A DNA stretch of 64,000 bases, from assembly GCA_037953745.1 (NCBI GenBank), contig JBAKBP010000186.1:1-64000 (forward strand), given 5' to 3'. Below the pieces are notes generated by a model. The model worked only from the letters and a program-made list of their open reading frames with translations, did not search any database and was not told where the DNA came from. Origin of the DNA: Lithodes maja. Lineage: Eukaryota > Arthropoda > Malacostraca > Decapoda > Lithodidae. Every line of letters begins with the position of its first letter. Position 1 is the stretch's first letter. Of this stretch, positions 21,330 to 33,255 are shown one piece after another. Both the position numbers and the translations under genes were made by a program.

Positions 21330-23545
21330 CACAGACTACACAGACCTTGCGGTCCCTACTAGGTAGTCGGACTTAATGCTAAAATAGGATTTGCTACAAA
21401 GTGGAAGGCAAGGATAGCAAAGCAGAAGGCTCTCTCTCCACCCACTTCTCCCTCCGACCGTTGGTCGGCATGATATTAAGTTGGGGAAAGAAGTCCCCCA
21501 GCAGAATGAGAAAAAACTTCTACTGGGAAATTTATAGTAACGAACGAAGTTGAGATATATTATATACTACTGATGCTTAACCTATTATATTATATACTAC
21601 TGATGCTTAACCTATTTTTTGTTTGTTTTACCTATATTATTCCCACCTCCTCAAAATGAATGTCTAGACTTCTTTTGAATGAGACAATTGTCTTACATTT
21701 TACCACTTTCTCAGGCAATTTGTTCCACTCCATGACCACACTGTAGGTGAAGAAGTGCTTTGTGACATCGAGATTCGCCCTCCTGGTTATTAATTTCATT
21801 CCATTGCCCCGAGTTCATAAACTATCATCTATTTTGAAAAGTGAATCTACATCAATTTTGTTAAATCCCTTTAGTATCTTGAAACACTCGATTAATTGAC
21901 CTCGCAATCTTCTTTTCTTAAGTGAAAAAATGTTTGTTATTTTTTAGTCTTTCATGATCAGATTTATTTCTTAGTGACGGAATCAACTTTGTCGCTCTAC
22001 ACTGCACCGACTTGAGTTTCTCAATATCCTTGCTCAGATAAGGAGACCAAAATTTCACGCCATATTCAAGATGGGGCCTCACTATGCTTTTAAATAAAGG
22101 TACTATAATGTTCTTATTTTTATAAGTAAAATTGATATTAATATATCCCAATGCTTGATTGCCCTTGTTCGCAGCTGCTCACATTGATCTGAGTCCTTTT
22201 TTTGATTGGCTGGCCTTTCAGCTTGTATTTATATTTTTTTTTATTACCTATTTGCAAGACCTGGCATTTGTCAACATTGAATGGCATCTGCCATTTTTCC
22301 GGCCACTCTACTATTTTATTTAAATCAGATTGCAGTTAATTTATGTCTTCTTCGGTTAATACTGATTTTCCTATCTTTGTGTCATCAGCGAACTTTGAGA
22401 TAGTATTATTTAGTTCAACATTTATGTCATTATATAGATTAGAAACAAAACTGGTCCGAGGATAGATCCCTGAGGCACTCCACTATAAACTGGCTCCCAC
22501 TCAGATTCACAACTTTTGCCATCTGTTTGTCAGCCAGCTTTTTATCCATGCATGAATTTTTCCTTTAATGCCCAACATTTCCAATTTATTCAATAATTTT
22601 CCATGAGGTACCATATCAAACGCCTTTTGGCGTTTTACAGAATTCTTGGGTAAATATTATCCGGACCAGGAGTTTTATTAGTATGTAAATTGTTCAGATT
22701 ACATAACACTTCACTTTTGCTTATGGTAACATTTTCTATTTCATGCGTTGTTACGTTTTATCTGAAGTATTGTTATTTTCTTCCTTAGTAAGATGGAACA
22801 AAAATATTCATTCAGCAAATTAGCAATGTTTTTATCTCGTGTTACTGTAATTATTTATTAATGGTCGTATTCCGGTTTTAATTTTGCTATTACCATTAAC
22901 GTAACTGTAAAATTGCTTTGGATGTTCTACATTGTTTTTTTGCTATAACATTTTTGTAATTACGCCTCTCTGTCCTAATCGATTCTTTACTTTTTTCTAC
23001 TTAATTTGTATAGATAGCTCAAGTGTTCATTATTTATGTAATTTTTAATTAGTTTATTATATTTATTCCTTTCCCTTAGTGCCTTGCAAATATTCTTATC
23101 GAACCAGGGAGGCTTGTTTTAACCAGTGTTTACTTTAAGTTTAATGGGTATGTATTTATTCTGAGCACTCATGACTATATCTTGAAATTTATCCCATACT
23201 TCACTTGTTTTGTCAATTTTGCTAAGCTGAATATGCAAGTCACTCAAGGCTTTCCTAAGTTCGTTGTAATTTGCATTTTTTAAATCTGTTATCTTCATTT
23301 CCTGTTTTTCTATTTATTATGTTATTTATATTTGCAATTTATGTCGATTCTAATGAACTTGTGGTCAGAGGTGGATAGGTGCTCACCGATGCCAAGTTTA
23401 TATATCAAGTTTTCATTTGTACTGATAACGAGATCTAGTATGTTGCGCTGCTCGCGTGTCGGTTCTAAAACACTTTGATGTAGAACATTGTCTTGTATGA
23501 AATTAATAATTGTTCGCAGAGAGAGAAAGAGAGAGAGAGAGAGAG
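21330..23545 (-). pseudogene. CR1-like LINE remnant
   Basis: Minus strand, from 5' to 3': endonuclease tail RNILDLVISTNENL and STSDHKFIRI (23322-23480), KTPGPDNIYPR (near 22650), SGVPQGSILGPVL (near 22440-22490), SKFADDTK (near 22385) and the post-RT block IVRPHLEYGVKFWSPYLSKD (21918-22151). Many stops and frameshifts. The 5' end is lost at a GA run (23520-23545). The 3' UTR probably extends to about 21330. Same broad group as LINE-B and LINE-C. Confidence 0.85.
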
Positions 23546-23879
23546 CCATATTGTTTGCAGCAGCAAGTATGTAAAGTACTGTGTGGAAAATGTTTGTACG
23601 GAAAACAAACAGACAAAGAATGCGTGCCTGAAAAAATAGGTCCTAAAGGAGATCTTCCAAGAAGATGCAACACAAGCTATTCAACATTAAAAGTCTGTTT
23701 TTGTTTGTACTTAGTTCAACAATAAACTTTGTTCTTTGTACAAATATTTCGCATTTTTGTTTTCCAATTTCACTTGTCCATTTCAAGATCCGGTTACGCA
23801 TCTTTGTCTGTGTTCTGGCTAGTATTATACGATTAAATTCAGAATAGGAAGGGTATATGGATTTCAGAGGGTTAACTGA
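23546..23879. other. Unassigned; cysteine-containing frame
   Basis: A plus-strand frame after the GA run includes QQQVCKVLCGKCLYGKQTDK. The cysteine spacing invites comparison with transposase zinc domains, but I cannot match it to a family and it lacks neighbours that would support it. Confidence 0.35.
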
Positions 23880-23897
23880 GGTACTCATAACCGCGCC

Positions 23898-23981
<84 letters not shown>

Positions 23982-24045
23982 TGTATATACTGTATATACA
24001 CACACACACACACACATACACACACACGGCGCGGTTATGACTACC
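23880..24045. repeat. 166-bp palindrome with TG, TA and CA core
   Basis: GGTACTCATAACCGCGCCG at the left and its complement (one mismatch) at the right enclose TG repeats, a TA run of about 60 bp, ATACTGTATATACTGTATAT and CA repeats. The symmetry includes the unique outer 19 bp, so the whole forms one hairpin rather than a chance microsatellite junction. Confidence 0.9.
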
Positions 24046-25309
24046 GTAAACTCACGCAGGTTCGGACATTGACGGACAACATGGATAACTTGTTATTAGA
24101 GCTAATTTGATGACTGGCTTAATATTCGGAAAATATATAATTGTAGAAAGTGCGGTTGTCCACGCCTCCATCAACAACCTACGCCATTTTCTGGTCTGAT
24201 ACTAGTAATAGAAACTATTTAATAACGTGTTTAATGTTGTTTTCGACGAGAATAGAGAAGTGCGTTTGGACCGAAAATCTGTAGTTGACCACCTTTTCCG
24301 ATCGTCGGTTTGTTGACACGACGCTCGATGTTAGTTATATTTGCGGTTGTGTTTTTGCCCCCTGCTGGCAATATATATGATGACGACAATAAGTCTAGGG
24401 GGGTGAGGAGGGGGGGGCAAAGCCCCCTCTCAACACATAAACTGAATCCCGCGGCCTAAATTGTAATTGAACTGCCAATATTGGGACATTAGTTAGATGC
24501 GCGAAGTAGTCTACTAACCTCGAGCACTATGTCAACAAACGATCGACGTTACTCCCGGGAATGCAAATTTTCCATCTAGTTATCTTTATATTTCGTCTAA
24601 TATTATTAATATTAAAGTGTCCCCATTGTTTTTTTAGTGTTTCGTACACTAGAAAAGGGTGTAGCTTGGTCTTGGTTTTGGATGCATGGAAACCGAAAAC
24701 AATTATGTATTAAATCCTTGGTGGTACCTGTCAAATGCGTGCCCCTATAGTAAAATCGTACCGAAAGTGCAGACTCTACATTGTATTATATACTAAAAAC
24801 ATGATATTAGGACAAGTATAAATACGTAAAAAACAAAACACACACAAAAATAAAATCATAACAATTTGGAAATAAACAGCCAAATTATTTAGCTATGACA
24901 AACTTACGTTATGCAGATATAACTATAATTGTTTTTTAAATAAGGGTGTGATAAATTTGATGTAAAACCATTGTGAACAACATACACTAATCAAATTTTC
25001 CAAGTGTTCATTCATAATCTCATTATGATGGTAACAACTATGTGTCCTATTTTTCCAGATTGTTTATGTAAATTCGGAAATACCTGAAATGTGAGCTAAC
25101 TTCAGACAGAACCTAAGTGTTACAGACCATGATTATATAACACATGAACTAAAGCTAAAATGTGTCTATTAACCCAAGAAGGCGAGCATCCTCTCGAGAG
25201 GCTTTGCTGGTGAGCGTCCTCTATACAGCGAACGCATAAAAAAAACTTTCAAAACCCCTGACTGGCACTCAAAACAAAGCAATATGTGATTAGGTGAGAT
25301 AATTCCCTT
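24046..25309. other. No gene or repeat recognised
   Basis: Mixed AT-rich sequence with a G-rich spot near 24396-24418. Nothing supported. Confidence 0.55.
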
Positions 25310-25625
25310 CCATAACACCTCCACATGTGTCCCTCCCCCACCTTCCGGGTATGTAGTACCCGTCTTGCAACACAATCCCACCCCTACTCTGTGCAACTCT
25401 CCAATTCAAGAGTGAACATTGTTCTATTTTTCTTCTATTCAACTGCTGAGCTCTGGAACTCTCTCCTAGAATCAGTCTTTCCCTCTTCCTCTAACTTAAA
25501 TTGCTTCAAACTCCGTGTGTCCAGGCATTTTGGCTCGAACGTCCCTTGATTATGGCCCTGTCACTCTTTCAACTCTGGGGGAGGAAATTGATACAGGCAG
25601 TTCTGCCTTTTGTCTCCCTCACTCA
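25310..25625 (+). pseudogene. 3' fragment of jockey-like LINE
   Basis: Encodes STAELWNSLLESVFPSSSN and KLRVSRHFGSNVP, ending at a stop near 25549, then the family 3' UTR through CTGCCTTTTGTCTCCCTCAC. It corresponds to 60300-60560 of LINE-D in the opposite orientation. 5'-truncated. Confidence 0.8.
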
Positions 25626-26574
25626 TATAGAAAACAAAAAAAAGTACTCATTTGTACTATCTTCCTCGTAAGAACACTCTTTCCTCTAGTATCACCTCTT
25701 TGATATTTCGCCTCACCTCTCTTCCACGTTACCATTGCTTTGTAGTTGGCATTCTTACCCTCACACCGGGCGAGAGTGGAAACATTGTATTGTCTTACAG
25801 TTCGCATTTTTAAGTTACGGGTGTGTGAGAACCTGCGAGGTGTGTTGTGAAGAAGGGAGTGCGTGTGTGTGTATGTATTTGTGGAGAGAGAGAGAGACGT
25901 ACTAAATGTTTATCTATATATAATTTGAACCAATTTAAAATAGCATTTGATTTATATTTAAGAAAGGTAAATCAATGTATATTATTAGAAAATTCCTGTC
26001 TAGATGTTATAATCTTGGTATTTAAAATAGCTTTCATTTGGCGCAATATACTGTATTGTACTGTACATTAATATACTGCCCCTATGTACTAAGTATGATG
26101 GTAGTACCACAAAATATCCGGCATCCTTTTTGTAGTAGTTTATTATATTAATTGATTTAACAACCTATACCAAAAAATTATTATTATTTATAACACGGCA
26201 CACATTCTTGGCCTCTCACCTTCCTCCTCTTCCTTCACACTTCTTGTCCTCTCTCTCTCCCCTCCTTCTCTAATCTTACTCTTCACCTTCTATACTGTTT
26301 ATCGTGTGTTTCATCTACTGTACCTCTTCCCACTTCTCTTCTCTTACTTTGCAGATCTGATTTACTTTATGCAACGTAATTTTATGTATGACCAATTTCT
26401 CAGTTCACTTTGGTCCAAGTCAATGTGCCTTATTATCTGATACATTTTACCCGGAACAAACATTACTTGAAGTTAGTTTGCTCTCATTACCCTTCACTTT
26501 TAGTAAACTTTTATTCCTTCTTCTAAACCTTCACCAAATTAAATAAAAAAGTGCCATTGTATTGAAGGGGATAA
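25626..26574. other. No gene or repeat recognised
   Basis: AT-rich with a short GA run at 25883-25897. Nothing supported. Confidence 0.55.
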
Positions 26575-26700
26575 TTGGTAGCTTAAGGGGCGATGGGTCG
26601 TTTTTCTAGATCCCTTCTCCCTCATGTTTAGCCCCATTAGTTTTTCAGATTTTATGATGTTCGGCCCATTAGTTTGGCTATTTTAACATTCTCGCATCCG
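26575..26700 (-). repeat. R2 copy
   Basis: Reverse-orientation R2 phrases: CGTTTTTCTAGATCCCTTC, TTTAGCCCCATTAGTTTTTC and CGGCCCATTAGTTTGGC, matching 27100-27190 in the other orientation. It lies just outside the left end of the Harbinger-type element. Confidence 0.7.
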
Positions 26701-27289
26701 GCTTAGTTTTTTAGTTGAAAACGGTAAGACGTTTTATGCCCCTTTCCCACTTAGGCGACTTCATACGATATTGTCGCCGAGGATGAAGTCTTGTCAATTC
26801 GCAACGAATGTGTGTGACGTATACGATTTTGACCGTTACAAACAGATAACAACTTATATTCGGCGAAGATGTCGCCGATGAATGCGACGCAATCGCCGCC
26901 TTGTGCGACGTTATCGGCGAAGTGAGCGATGTTTCGCCGATGATCTCTGCAAGGAATGTCACATTTTCAAAAATATCTTGAGATATCATGCGATGGTGAA
27001 AGAAAACTAGCCGAATGTTCTGCGACGTCTTCGGCGATTCAAGCGATGACACGAAAGTCTTAATATTGACAACGAAATCGGGTGAAATGTCTTAAAATCG
27101 CCAAACTAATGGGCCGAATGACATAAAATATGAAAACTATTGGGGTTAACCATGAGGAAGAAAGGGGACCAGAAAAACGACCCATCTCCCCTTAATTCGG
27201 AGATTGGCAATGCTTCGTCGGAGACATTTTTCTATCAAATTATGTACAAATTTAGCTTGCTCTCAAAACAAAAAATATATATGTTGGCT

Positions 27290-27670
27290 TGCTACCGCTC
27301 ACCAGGAAAATATTGGAACCTGGATGGGGGTAAACGTCTTAAAACAGTAGGCTGAACGGGGCCGAACGGATACAAGGCAAAGAGAGAGGGAGAGGAAGAG
27401 AAAACAAACAAAAACGAGGAGAGAGGGAGAAAAAGAGAAAACAAAAAAAAGTCGAGGTGGGCTCAATTAAGCCGTAACGCAAACATTGAGCCCACCTCGC
27501 CTATTTTTGTTTTCTCTTTCTCTCCCTCTCTCCTAGTTTTTTTTTTCTCTTTCTCTCCCTCTCTCTTTGCCTTGTATCCGTTCGGCCCCGTTCAGCCTAC
27601 TGTTTTAAGACGTTTACCCCCATCCAGGTTTCAATAATTTCCTGGTGAGCGGTAGCGAGCCAACATATAA
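27290..27670. repeat. Large GA/CT palindrome 1
   Basis: Arms meet near 27480. Outward from the centre: GAGGTGGGCTCAAT and its complement, GA-rich versus CT-rich tracts, GGCCGAACGGATACAAGGC and its complement, then CCTGGATGGGGGTAAACGTC and its complement, and finally R2 sequence (CTCACCAGGAAAAT). Arms are about 190 bp with small differences. Confidence 0.85.
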
Positions 27671-27754
27671 TAACAAAAATTGTTGAGAGCAAGCTAAATT
27701 TGTAAATTTTTCGATAGAAAAATTTCTCCGGCGAAGCCGGATTTCTCCATATAA

Positions 27755-28140
27755 TGCTGGTCCGCTATCGCTTGCCAGGAAGATATCGATACTTGGGTGG
27801 GGATATACGTCTTAAAACAGTAGGCTGAACGGGGTCGAACGGATACATGGCAAAGAGAGAGGGAGAGAAAGAGAAAAAAAAAAAAAACGAGGAGAGAGGG
27901 AGAGAAAGAGAAAACAAAAACAGCAAGGTGTGCTCAATGTTTGCGTTACGGCTTAATTGAGCCCACCTCTCCTTTTTTTGTTTTCTCTTTCTCTCCCTCT
28001 CTCCTCGTTTTTTTTGTTTTTCTCTTTCTCTCCCTCTCTCTTTGCCTTGTATCCGTTCGGCCCCGTTCAGCCTACTGTTTTAAGACGTTTACCCCCATCC
28101 AGGTTTCAATATTTTCCTGGTGAGCTGTAGCAAGCCAACA
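27755..28140. repeat. Large GA/CT palindrome 2
   Basis: A second palindrome of the same design centred near 27935. The loop strand order differs from palindrome 1: GTGCTCAATG...CATTGAGCCC here is the inverse of the first. A spacer with TTTTTCGATAGAAAAATTTC and CGGCGAAGCCGG separates the two and recurs at 28140-28250, giving a tandem repeat of about 465 bp whose units each contain a palindrome. Confidence 0.8.
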
Positions 28141-28838
28141 TATATACAAAAATTGTTGAGAGCAAGCTAAATTTGTACATTTTTCGATAGAAAAATTTCT
28201 CCGGCGAAGCCAGATTTCTCCATATAATGCTGGTTCGCTATCGCTTGCCAGGAAGATATCGATACTTGGATGGGGATAAATGTCTTAAAACAGTTGGCTG
28301 AATGGATACAAACCAGAGAAAGAGAGAAAAGGAGAGAAAGAGAAAAAAACAACAGGTGAACTCCCCAAGAGAGGTGCATAGAAAAAAGGGTTGACAGGTT
28401 CACTCTAGGCCTAATCATTTTTTTTTACCCACCTCGTCGAAGGTGCTCTTTGGCATCGTGATATTCTCGCAAGCATCGTCGAGCATCGGCGAGCAGAGCA
28501 TCTGAGAGCATCGGTGAGCATCCGTGCAGTGTTGCAAAGGTTTTTTTGTGTGAAACCCTCTGCGATGTCTCGCCGATGTCGCCGATGGTCTCACAGGGCC
28601 TCGCAGATCCCTCTGTGATGCTTGCGAGGGCTACGAACTCTCGTGAGTCCTCGTCCAAATTTTTGAACAAACCGAACATTTGCGATGACCCGCGAGGGCC
28701 CTTGCGAGGCCTTGCGAGTCATACGATTATTATGCGAAGGTATACGATTGCTGTGCGACATGTCACGAATGTGCCAATTTATGGGTGTCGGCGATGAAAA
28801 TTGTATGAAATCGCATAAGTGGGAAAGGGGCATTATAA

Positions 28839-29065
28839 CCCTCTCACGTTCTTGACGCAATTTTGAGCCTATTAGGGATACTTTAAAGCCTTTGTTACCA
28901 TCAGGTGTATTTAGAAACCTTTAGATTAGTTACTTCAACCTCTGCAGTTGTCTTTGAGTTAGCTGTGGGCAGAAAACTAATTTTGGAGAGGTAATTATAA
29001 GAGTGAGAGAACTCTATTTATTATTGCTAATCTGGCAACCTCTGCGTCATATGGTCGTGAGAGGG
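28839..29065. mobile_element. piggyBac-type MITE
   Basis: CCCTCTCACGTTCTTGACGC at the left and, from the right, CCCTCTCACGACCATATGAC with GCA following. TTAA at 29066-29069; on the left the site reads ATAA directly after the Harbinger-type element's TTA. The Harbinger-type element seems to have landed on this MITE's TTAA target. Confidence 0.65.
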
Positions 29066-29069
29066 TTAA

Positions 29070-30100
29070 TTTGCCCTGAAATATTCCGGCCAGGCGAGTT
29101 TTCGAAGCCTTGTGTTTCTCTGTATTTCCATCTACCAGAATGCTGTTTATTGTATTGTATCATATGTCAATGGAAAGAGGAATAACTATACTACATTATA
29201 CACAAAAAAAAATGTAAATAAATCGCAATATGAAAGTGTAAACGACTCCGGAATAAAAGTATTTCCCGGGCAATTGTCTTCACACCGTCCTATCTCGAAA
29301 TTGTGAATGATGACCATATATTTTTATTTGCTCAAATAATAGTATTTTGTCTGCTCTTTCCAAATCTGAAAACAGAAATTGTCTATCTTTAATAGTTCTC
29401 AAGCAGTGACCGAAAACAAAAAAAGTATGACTTTGCATGATATGGTTAATTAATAACATGTTCGAATTATTTGGTTGTTACGATGTCTATGGTTTTCAAT
29501 TTCGGCTGCATGAATACGGCAGATAATGCTGAAGAGGATAAAGAAACATAGAAGCTCCTACGACAAATACTTTTTGCTCTATGAATAATTGAAATGAAGA
29601 GCCAAAATGCGAATATTTACGCTTCACTCGTCTCCGTTCCGCCGACGCTAGCCGGGTTCCGAGCTGTTCCCCACCTCGGCGTTTCTTTATTTGCTCGGAT
29701 ACGTATATAACTGTTTATATCACCGTAATAGGAAAATTATGTTCTCTCTAATAGTGAAAACCAAAATAATATAGCGTAATTGGTTCGCGAGCTATGTGCA
29801 ATTGTATCCATGCATTATTATTGTTATGTCAATATATGAGAATGTTTATACAGTTGTATATCTTTGCCACAATATACAACACTTTTATATAATTTGCCTT
29901 GCCAATAATTGTATAATGTTAATGAAACACATGTCAGTCATGAAGGTTGTCAATTTTAGTTCCCAGGTAGCTGGGGCCACAACCCTTTCCAACAAGAAGG
30001 GAAATGGCTCCTGGGTTGACACTGAAAACACTAAACAAGAAAGCCAGGTTATCTTCAAGTAATACATTCAGAAATAATTCTATTGTACACGCAAATAAAG
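29070..30100. other. AT-rich DNA, nothing recognised
   Basis: No gene or shared repeat that I can support. Confidence 0.55.
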
Positions 30101-30103
30101 TAA

Positions 30104-30149
<46 letters not shown>

Positions 30150-30290
30150 GTATACAGTATATAAACAAGGTGTCAAAAAAAATGAATATATATATATATA
30201 CATACAGTATACAGTATATAAACAAGGTGTCAAAAAAAATGAATGGTATATATACATTTATATATATATATATACAAGGTGTCAAACCAG
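30104..30290. repeat. TA array with ACAAGGTGTCAAA units
   Basis: TA runs alternate with ACAGTATACAGTATATAAAC and ACAAGGTGTCAAAAAAAATG, which occurs at 30166 and 30223, and in shorter form at 30272. A small composite tandem repeat, non-coding. Confidence 0.8.
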
Positions 30291-30429
30291 AGAAATATGC
30301 GCAGATTTCCAAGCCACCCAATGAGGTACTGCACTTGACTCGTTATTTTTTTAGAGTGGTTTCCCCAGGAGGCCTACTGTATATCTAATTTGATGATGAA
30401 GGTGGGTGAATGAAGAAGAGAAATGGAGA

Positions 30430-30751
30430 AGAGAAATGAATGAATGAAAGAATCAATGAATGAATGATTGCACATACAAAAACAAAATGTATATACCGGC
30501 ATATAATTATAATAAATAAAAAAAATATATAAATAAAATAAAAACAAATAAAACAATAATTAATCAAATAAATACAAATATAAATAAAATAAACAATAAA
30601 ATAATAATACAAATACTCGATTATGGGCCTTCGCCTTGCTCGGGACCTTGGGGCTGTTCCGCTAGACACCCTGGGGAACAGGAACAATACAAAAAAAAAT
30701 ATATATACAGTATATATATACTATATATAATTATATATATATATATATATA
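30430..30751. repeat. AT microsatellites around an 80-bp GC unit
   Basis: GAATGAAT repeats, then AAATA-type repeats to 30610, then an 80-bp unit (ATTATGGGCCTTCGCCTTGC ... GGGGCTGTTCCGCTAGACAC ... GGAACAGGAACAATAC), then TA runs to the edge of the Penelope cluster. The same 80-bp unit with the same AT-rich company recurs at 40897 and 41164. Confidence 0.85.
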
Positions 30752-31327
30752 TTTTCAAAAGGAAAAGGGTAGCCAAAACAAGGAAGATCCCCATCTTCAT
30801 ATTTATTGCAATATTTCGGACTCTGCGTCCATCATCAGGTTAGTACACGATCCTATAAAATGAAATTACCATACATAAAATTTCGTAAATAGAAGGACCC
30901 GTAAAATAGTTTAAATACAAAGTAAATAAGGGTATAAAATACCTAAATGAAATTAATTCGTTAACAAACACCAGTACCGCATGAATAAAAGGAAAACTAA
31001 TGCGATATGACTAAATAATAAAGACCAATCCCTACCCACCTAGATACAACCCCAAGCCCACCTCGAGTACAACTGAAGACCATTATTTGATCATTTAACA
31101 CTAACACCGACAACCCCAAAGACACAAAACAAAAGAACATCTGAAAATGATATATTCTGACTGGGCAATGTGAAATACTCCTAATGAATTTGAAATTAAA
31201 CAAAACAAATATGAAACAATTAAAACTAAACTATTTGAAAACTGACTAAACAACTGAATCAGTTCATAGTATTTAGTTCCGGCTTGAGTTGTTGAATTAA
31301 TATATTTTCCCCTAAAAAAGTATCTTT

Positions 31328-31893
31328 TGTCGGAATAGGGTAATGATCCCGACAGTTTTAGGTCCAATAGAACATTTGAATTTGGCGGTATCGTATCGCA
31401 TGTACGATTTCGGCTGGTTCTTTGTGTATTGTAATTTATTCTTAAGTATAGGTTAAATATTAACTGTAATGTATAAATATCTACACCAGCTCTAGATGTA
31501 TCATGAAACCAAGTTATGGGTTATAATTATTATGAGCCGGCAGCCATATGTAATTTCGCGAAGCGATCGGACGCCAGGCCTTTAGTCTCTCAATCAACAC
31601 CATACAGCCAACATCTTCCCCCCGGCTCTGACTCAACCCACAGTTCACCATGTGCTACAATTATTAATCTATAACAACAGTCCTACATCACCAGTCCTCT
31701 AAGCTAAGTTCATTGTATCGATATTGTATTATGTGAACATTCCTACATGTCATGCAATTGAATTAGCCGTGTGTGGGGGACTGGATTACACCCATCGACT
31801 ACGTCGTCGTTGGTAATTATAATATAACTACTTGTTGGGATATTTCATGTACCAGTGATATACAATTTAACCTCTTTATCTAAATTCCCGACA
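31328..31893. mobile_element. Solo LTR in PLE-1
   Basis: A 566-bp block begins TGTCGGAATAGGG and ends TTCCCGACA, the TG...CA form of retroviral-type LTRs. ATCTT at 31322-31326 and 31894-31898 is a 5-bp duplication (one extra T on the left). PLE-2 and PLE-3 read straight through this site (AAGTATCTTGTTC and AAGATACTTTTTT), giving an unoccupied reference. No internal coding region, so it is a recombined LTR. Family unknown. Confidence 0.8.
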
Positions 31894-32486
31894 ATCTTGT
31901 TCATTATTGAATTTACCTATTATTTCAAAATCATTCTCTGAGAGAAGATGGTCATTCTCATGTGAATGATTTCTTATGGCCGAAAAGGGCATTTTATTAA
32001 GATATTGACCCGTTCTATAGCTCCTACCCAAATGTTCAGATATTCTAATTTTGAAATGTCTGGAAGTACATCCGACATACCTAGCATTACAGCTGGGACA
32101 CGAACATTTATATACAATATTTGAACACATCAAGTTAGGAATACGGTCTTTAAAATTGAAAAATGAACCTATACTGAAATCATTATTGAATATTATTCGA
32201 AAGTTGACGGCAGGAAATTCAATTTTGAGAAAGGCTAGCGGTTAATATACAGGAGACGCAACAATGTGTTTTTCAGGTATTTTTTTTGGTATTTTGATTT
32301 TGTTTTTGGTGTTTTAGTCGTATCTGGTGATGAAATTGAATGGGAATTAAGCGTTTACCCATTATCCATCAATCTAAAGACACGCCCCCCGATAGTGGGG
32401 AGGGCTATGAATATCAGGGAAATTGAGGGGTAAAAAGCGTATAGAACACTATAGAACACGATAATACACATTTGTAACCCAAATTT

Positions 32487-32905
32487 GGCTCGGGTTTGTT
32501 CAATTTCCAGACCCATAAAACCCAATTTTTTGAAAACCCGAGCCAAGTTTTGACGAAACTTAGCTCGGATTTAACAAATGTAAAAATTAAAAAAAACACA
32601 GTAACCTTGGTAAAATATTGGCTCGGGTTTTGTCAATTTCCAGACCCATAAAACCCGACTTTTTGAAAACCCGAGCCAAGTTTTGACGAAACTTGGCTTG
32701 GATTTAACTAATTTAAAAATGAAAATAACACAGTAACCTTATTAACATGTTGGCTCGGGTTTTGTAAATTTCCATACCCATATAACCCGACATTTAGAAA
32801 ACACGAGCCAAGTTTTGACGAAACTTGGCTCGGATTTTACTAATGTTCATGTTAAAATTACACAGTAACCCTAATGAAATCTTTGTTTGGGTTTTCATAA
32901 GGTTA
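32487..32905 (+). repeat. 132-bp tandem repeat, about three copies
   Basis: GGCTCGGGTTT recurs at 32487, 32620 and 32752 (periods 133 and 132), with a partial fourth after 32885. Each unit carries the inverted pair TTGGCTCGGGTTTT and AAAACCCGAGCCAA, so each can form a hairpin. Confidence 0.9.
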
Positions 32906-33255
32906 ACATTAGCCTAACCTAACGAAGTAAGAAAGGGGTTAACATTAGCCTAACCTAACAACCTTACCTAACCTAACCTAGTAAGAATGGGGTTAATATT
33001 AGCCTAACCTAACAACCTTACCTAACCTAACCTAGTAAGAATGGGGTTAACATTAGCCTAACCTAACAACCTTACCTAACCTAACCTAGTAAGAATGGGG
33101 TTAACATTAGCCTAACCTAACAACCTTACCTAACCTAACCTAGTAAGAATGGGGTTAACATTATCCTAACCTAACAACCTTACCTAACCTAACCTAGTAA
33201 GAATGGGGTTAACATTAGCCTAACCTAACAACCTTACCTAACCTAACCTAGTATT
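32906..33255 (+). repeat. 54-bp CCTAA-rich tandem array
   Basis: Units containing TTAGCCTAACCTAACAACC, TTACCTAACCTAACCTAG and TAAGAATGGGG repeat at 54-bp spacing from 32941 through 33211 (32941, 32995, 33049, 33103, 33157, 33211), nearly identical. CCTAA is the complement of the arthropod telomere unit TTAGG, here locked inside a longer period. It follows the 132-bp array without a gap. Confidence 0.92.

Larger units (their letters stand above)
26737..28832. mobile_element. Harbinger-type element, non-autonomous
   Basis: Terminal repeats TGCCCCTTTCCCACTTAGGC (left) and, from the right, TGCCCCTTTCCCACTTATGC; similarity continues as GCGAYTTCATACRAT. TTA at 26734-26736 and 28833-28835 is a 3-bp duplication as in PIF/Harbinger. 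Both subterminal regions are dense in TCGCCGATG and GCGA motifs. No transposase is encoded; 27055-28420 is occupied by R2 sequence and two large palindromes. The superfamily is inferred from the target duplication only. Confidence 0.8.

Noticed and set aside
23510..23725. Cysteine-rich frame that might be a transposase zinc domain
   Set aside because: Starts in a GA repeat; cysteine spacing does not fit the piggyBac C-terminal domain or another family I know.
32906..33255. True chromosome end or interstitial telomere from fusion
   Set aside because: Period is 54 bp, not pure TTAGG, and the array lies inside a bounded transposon.
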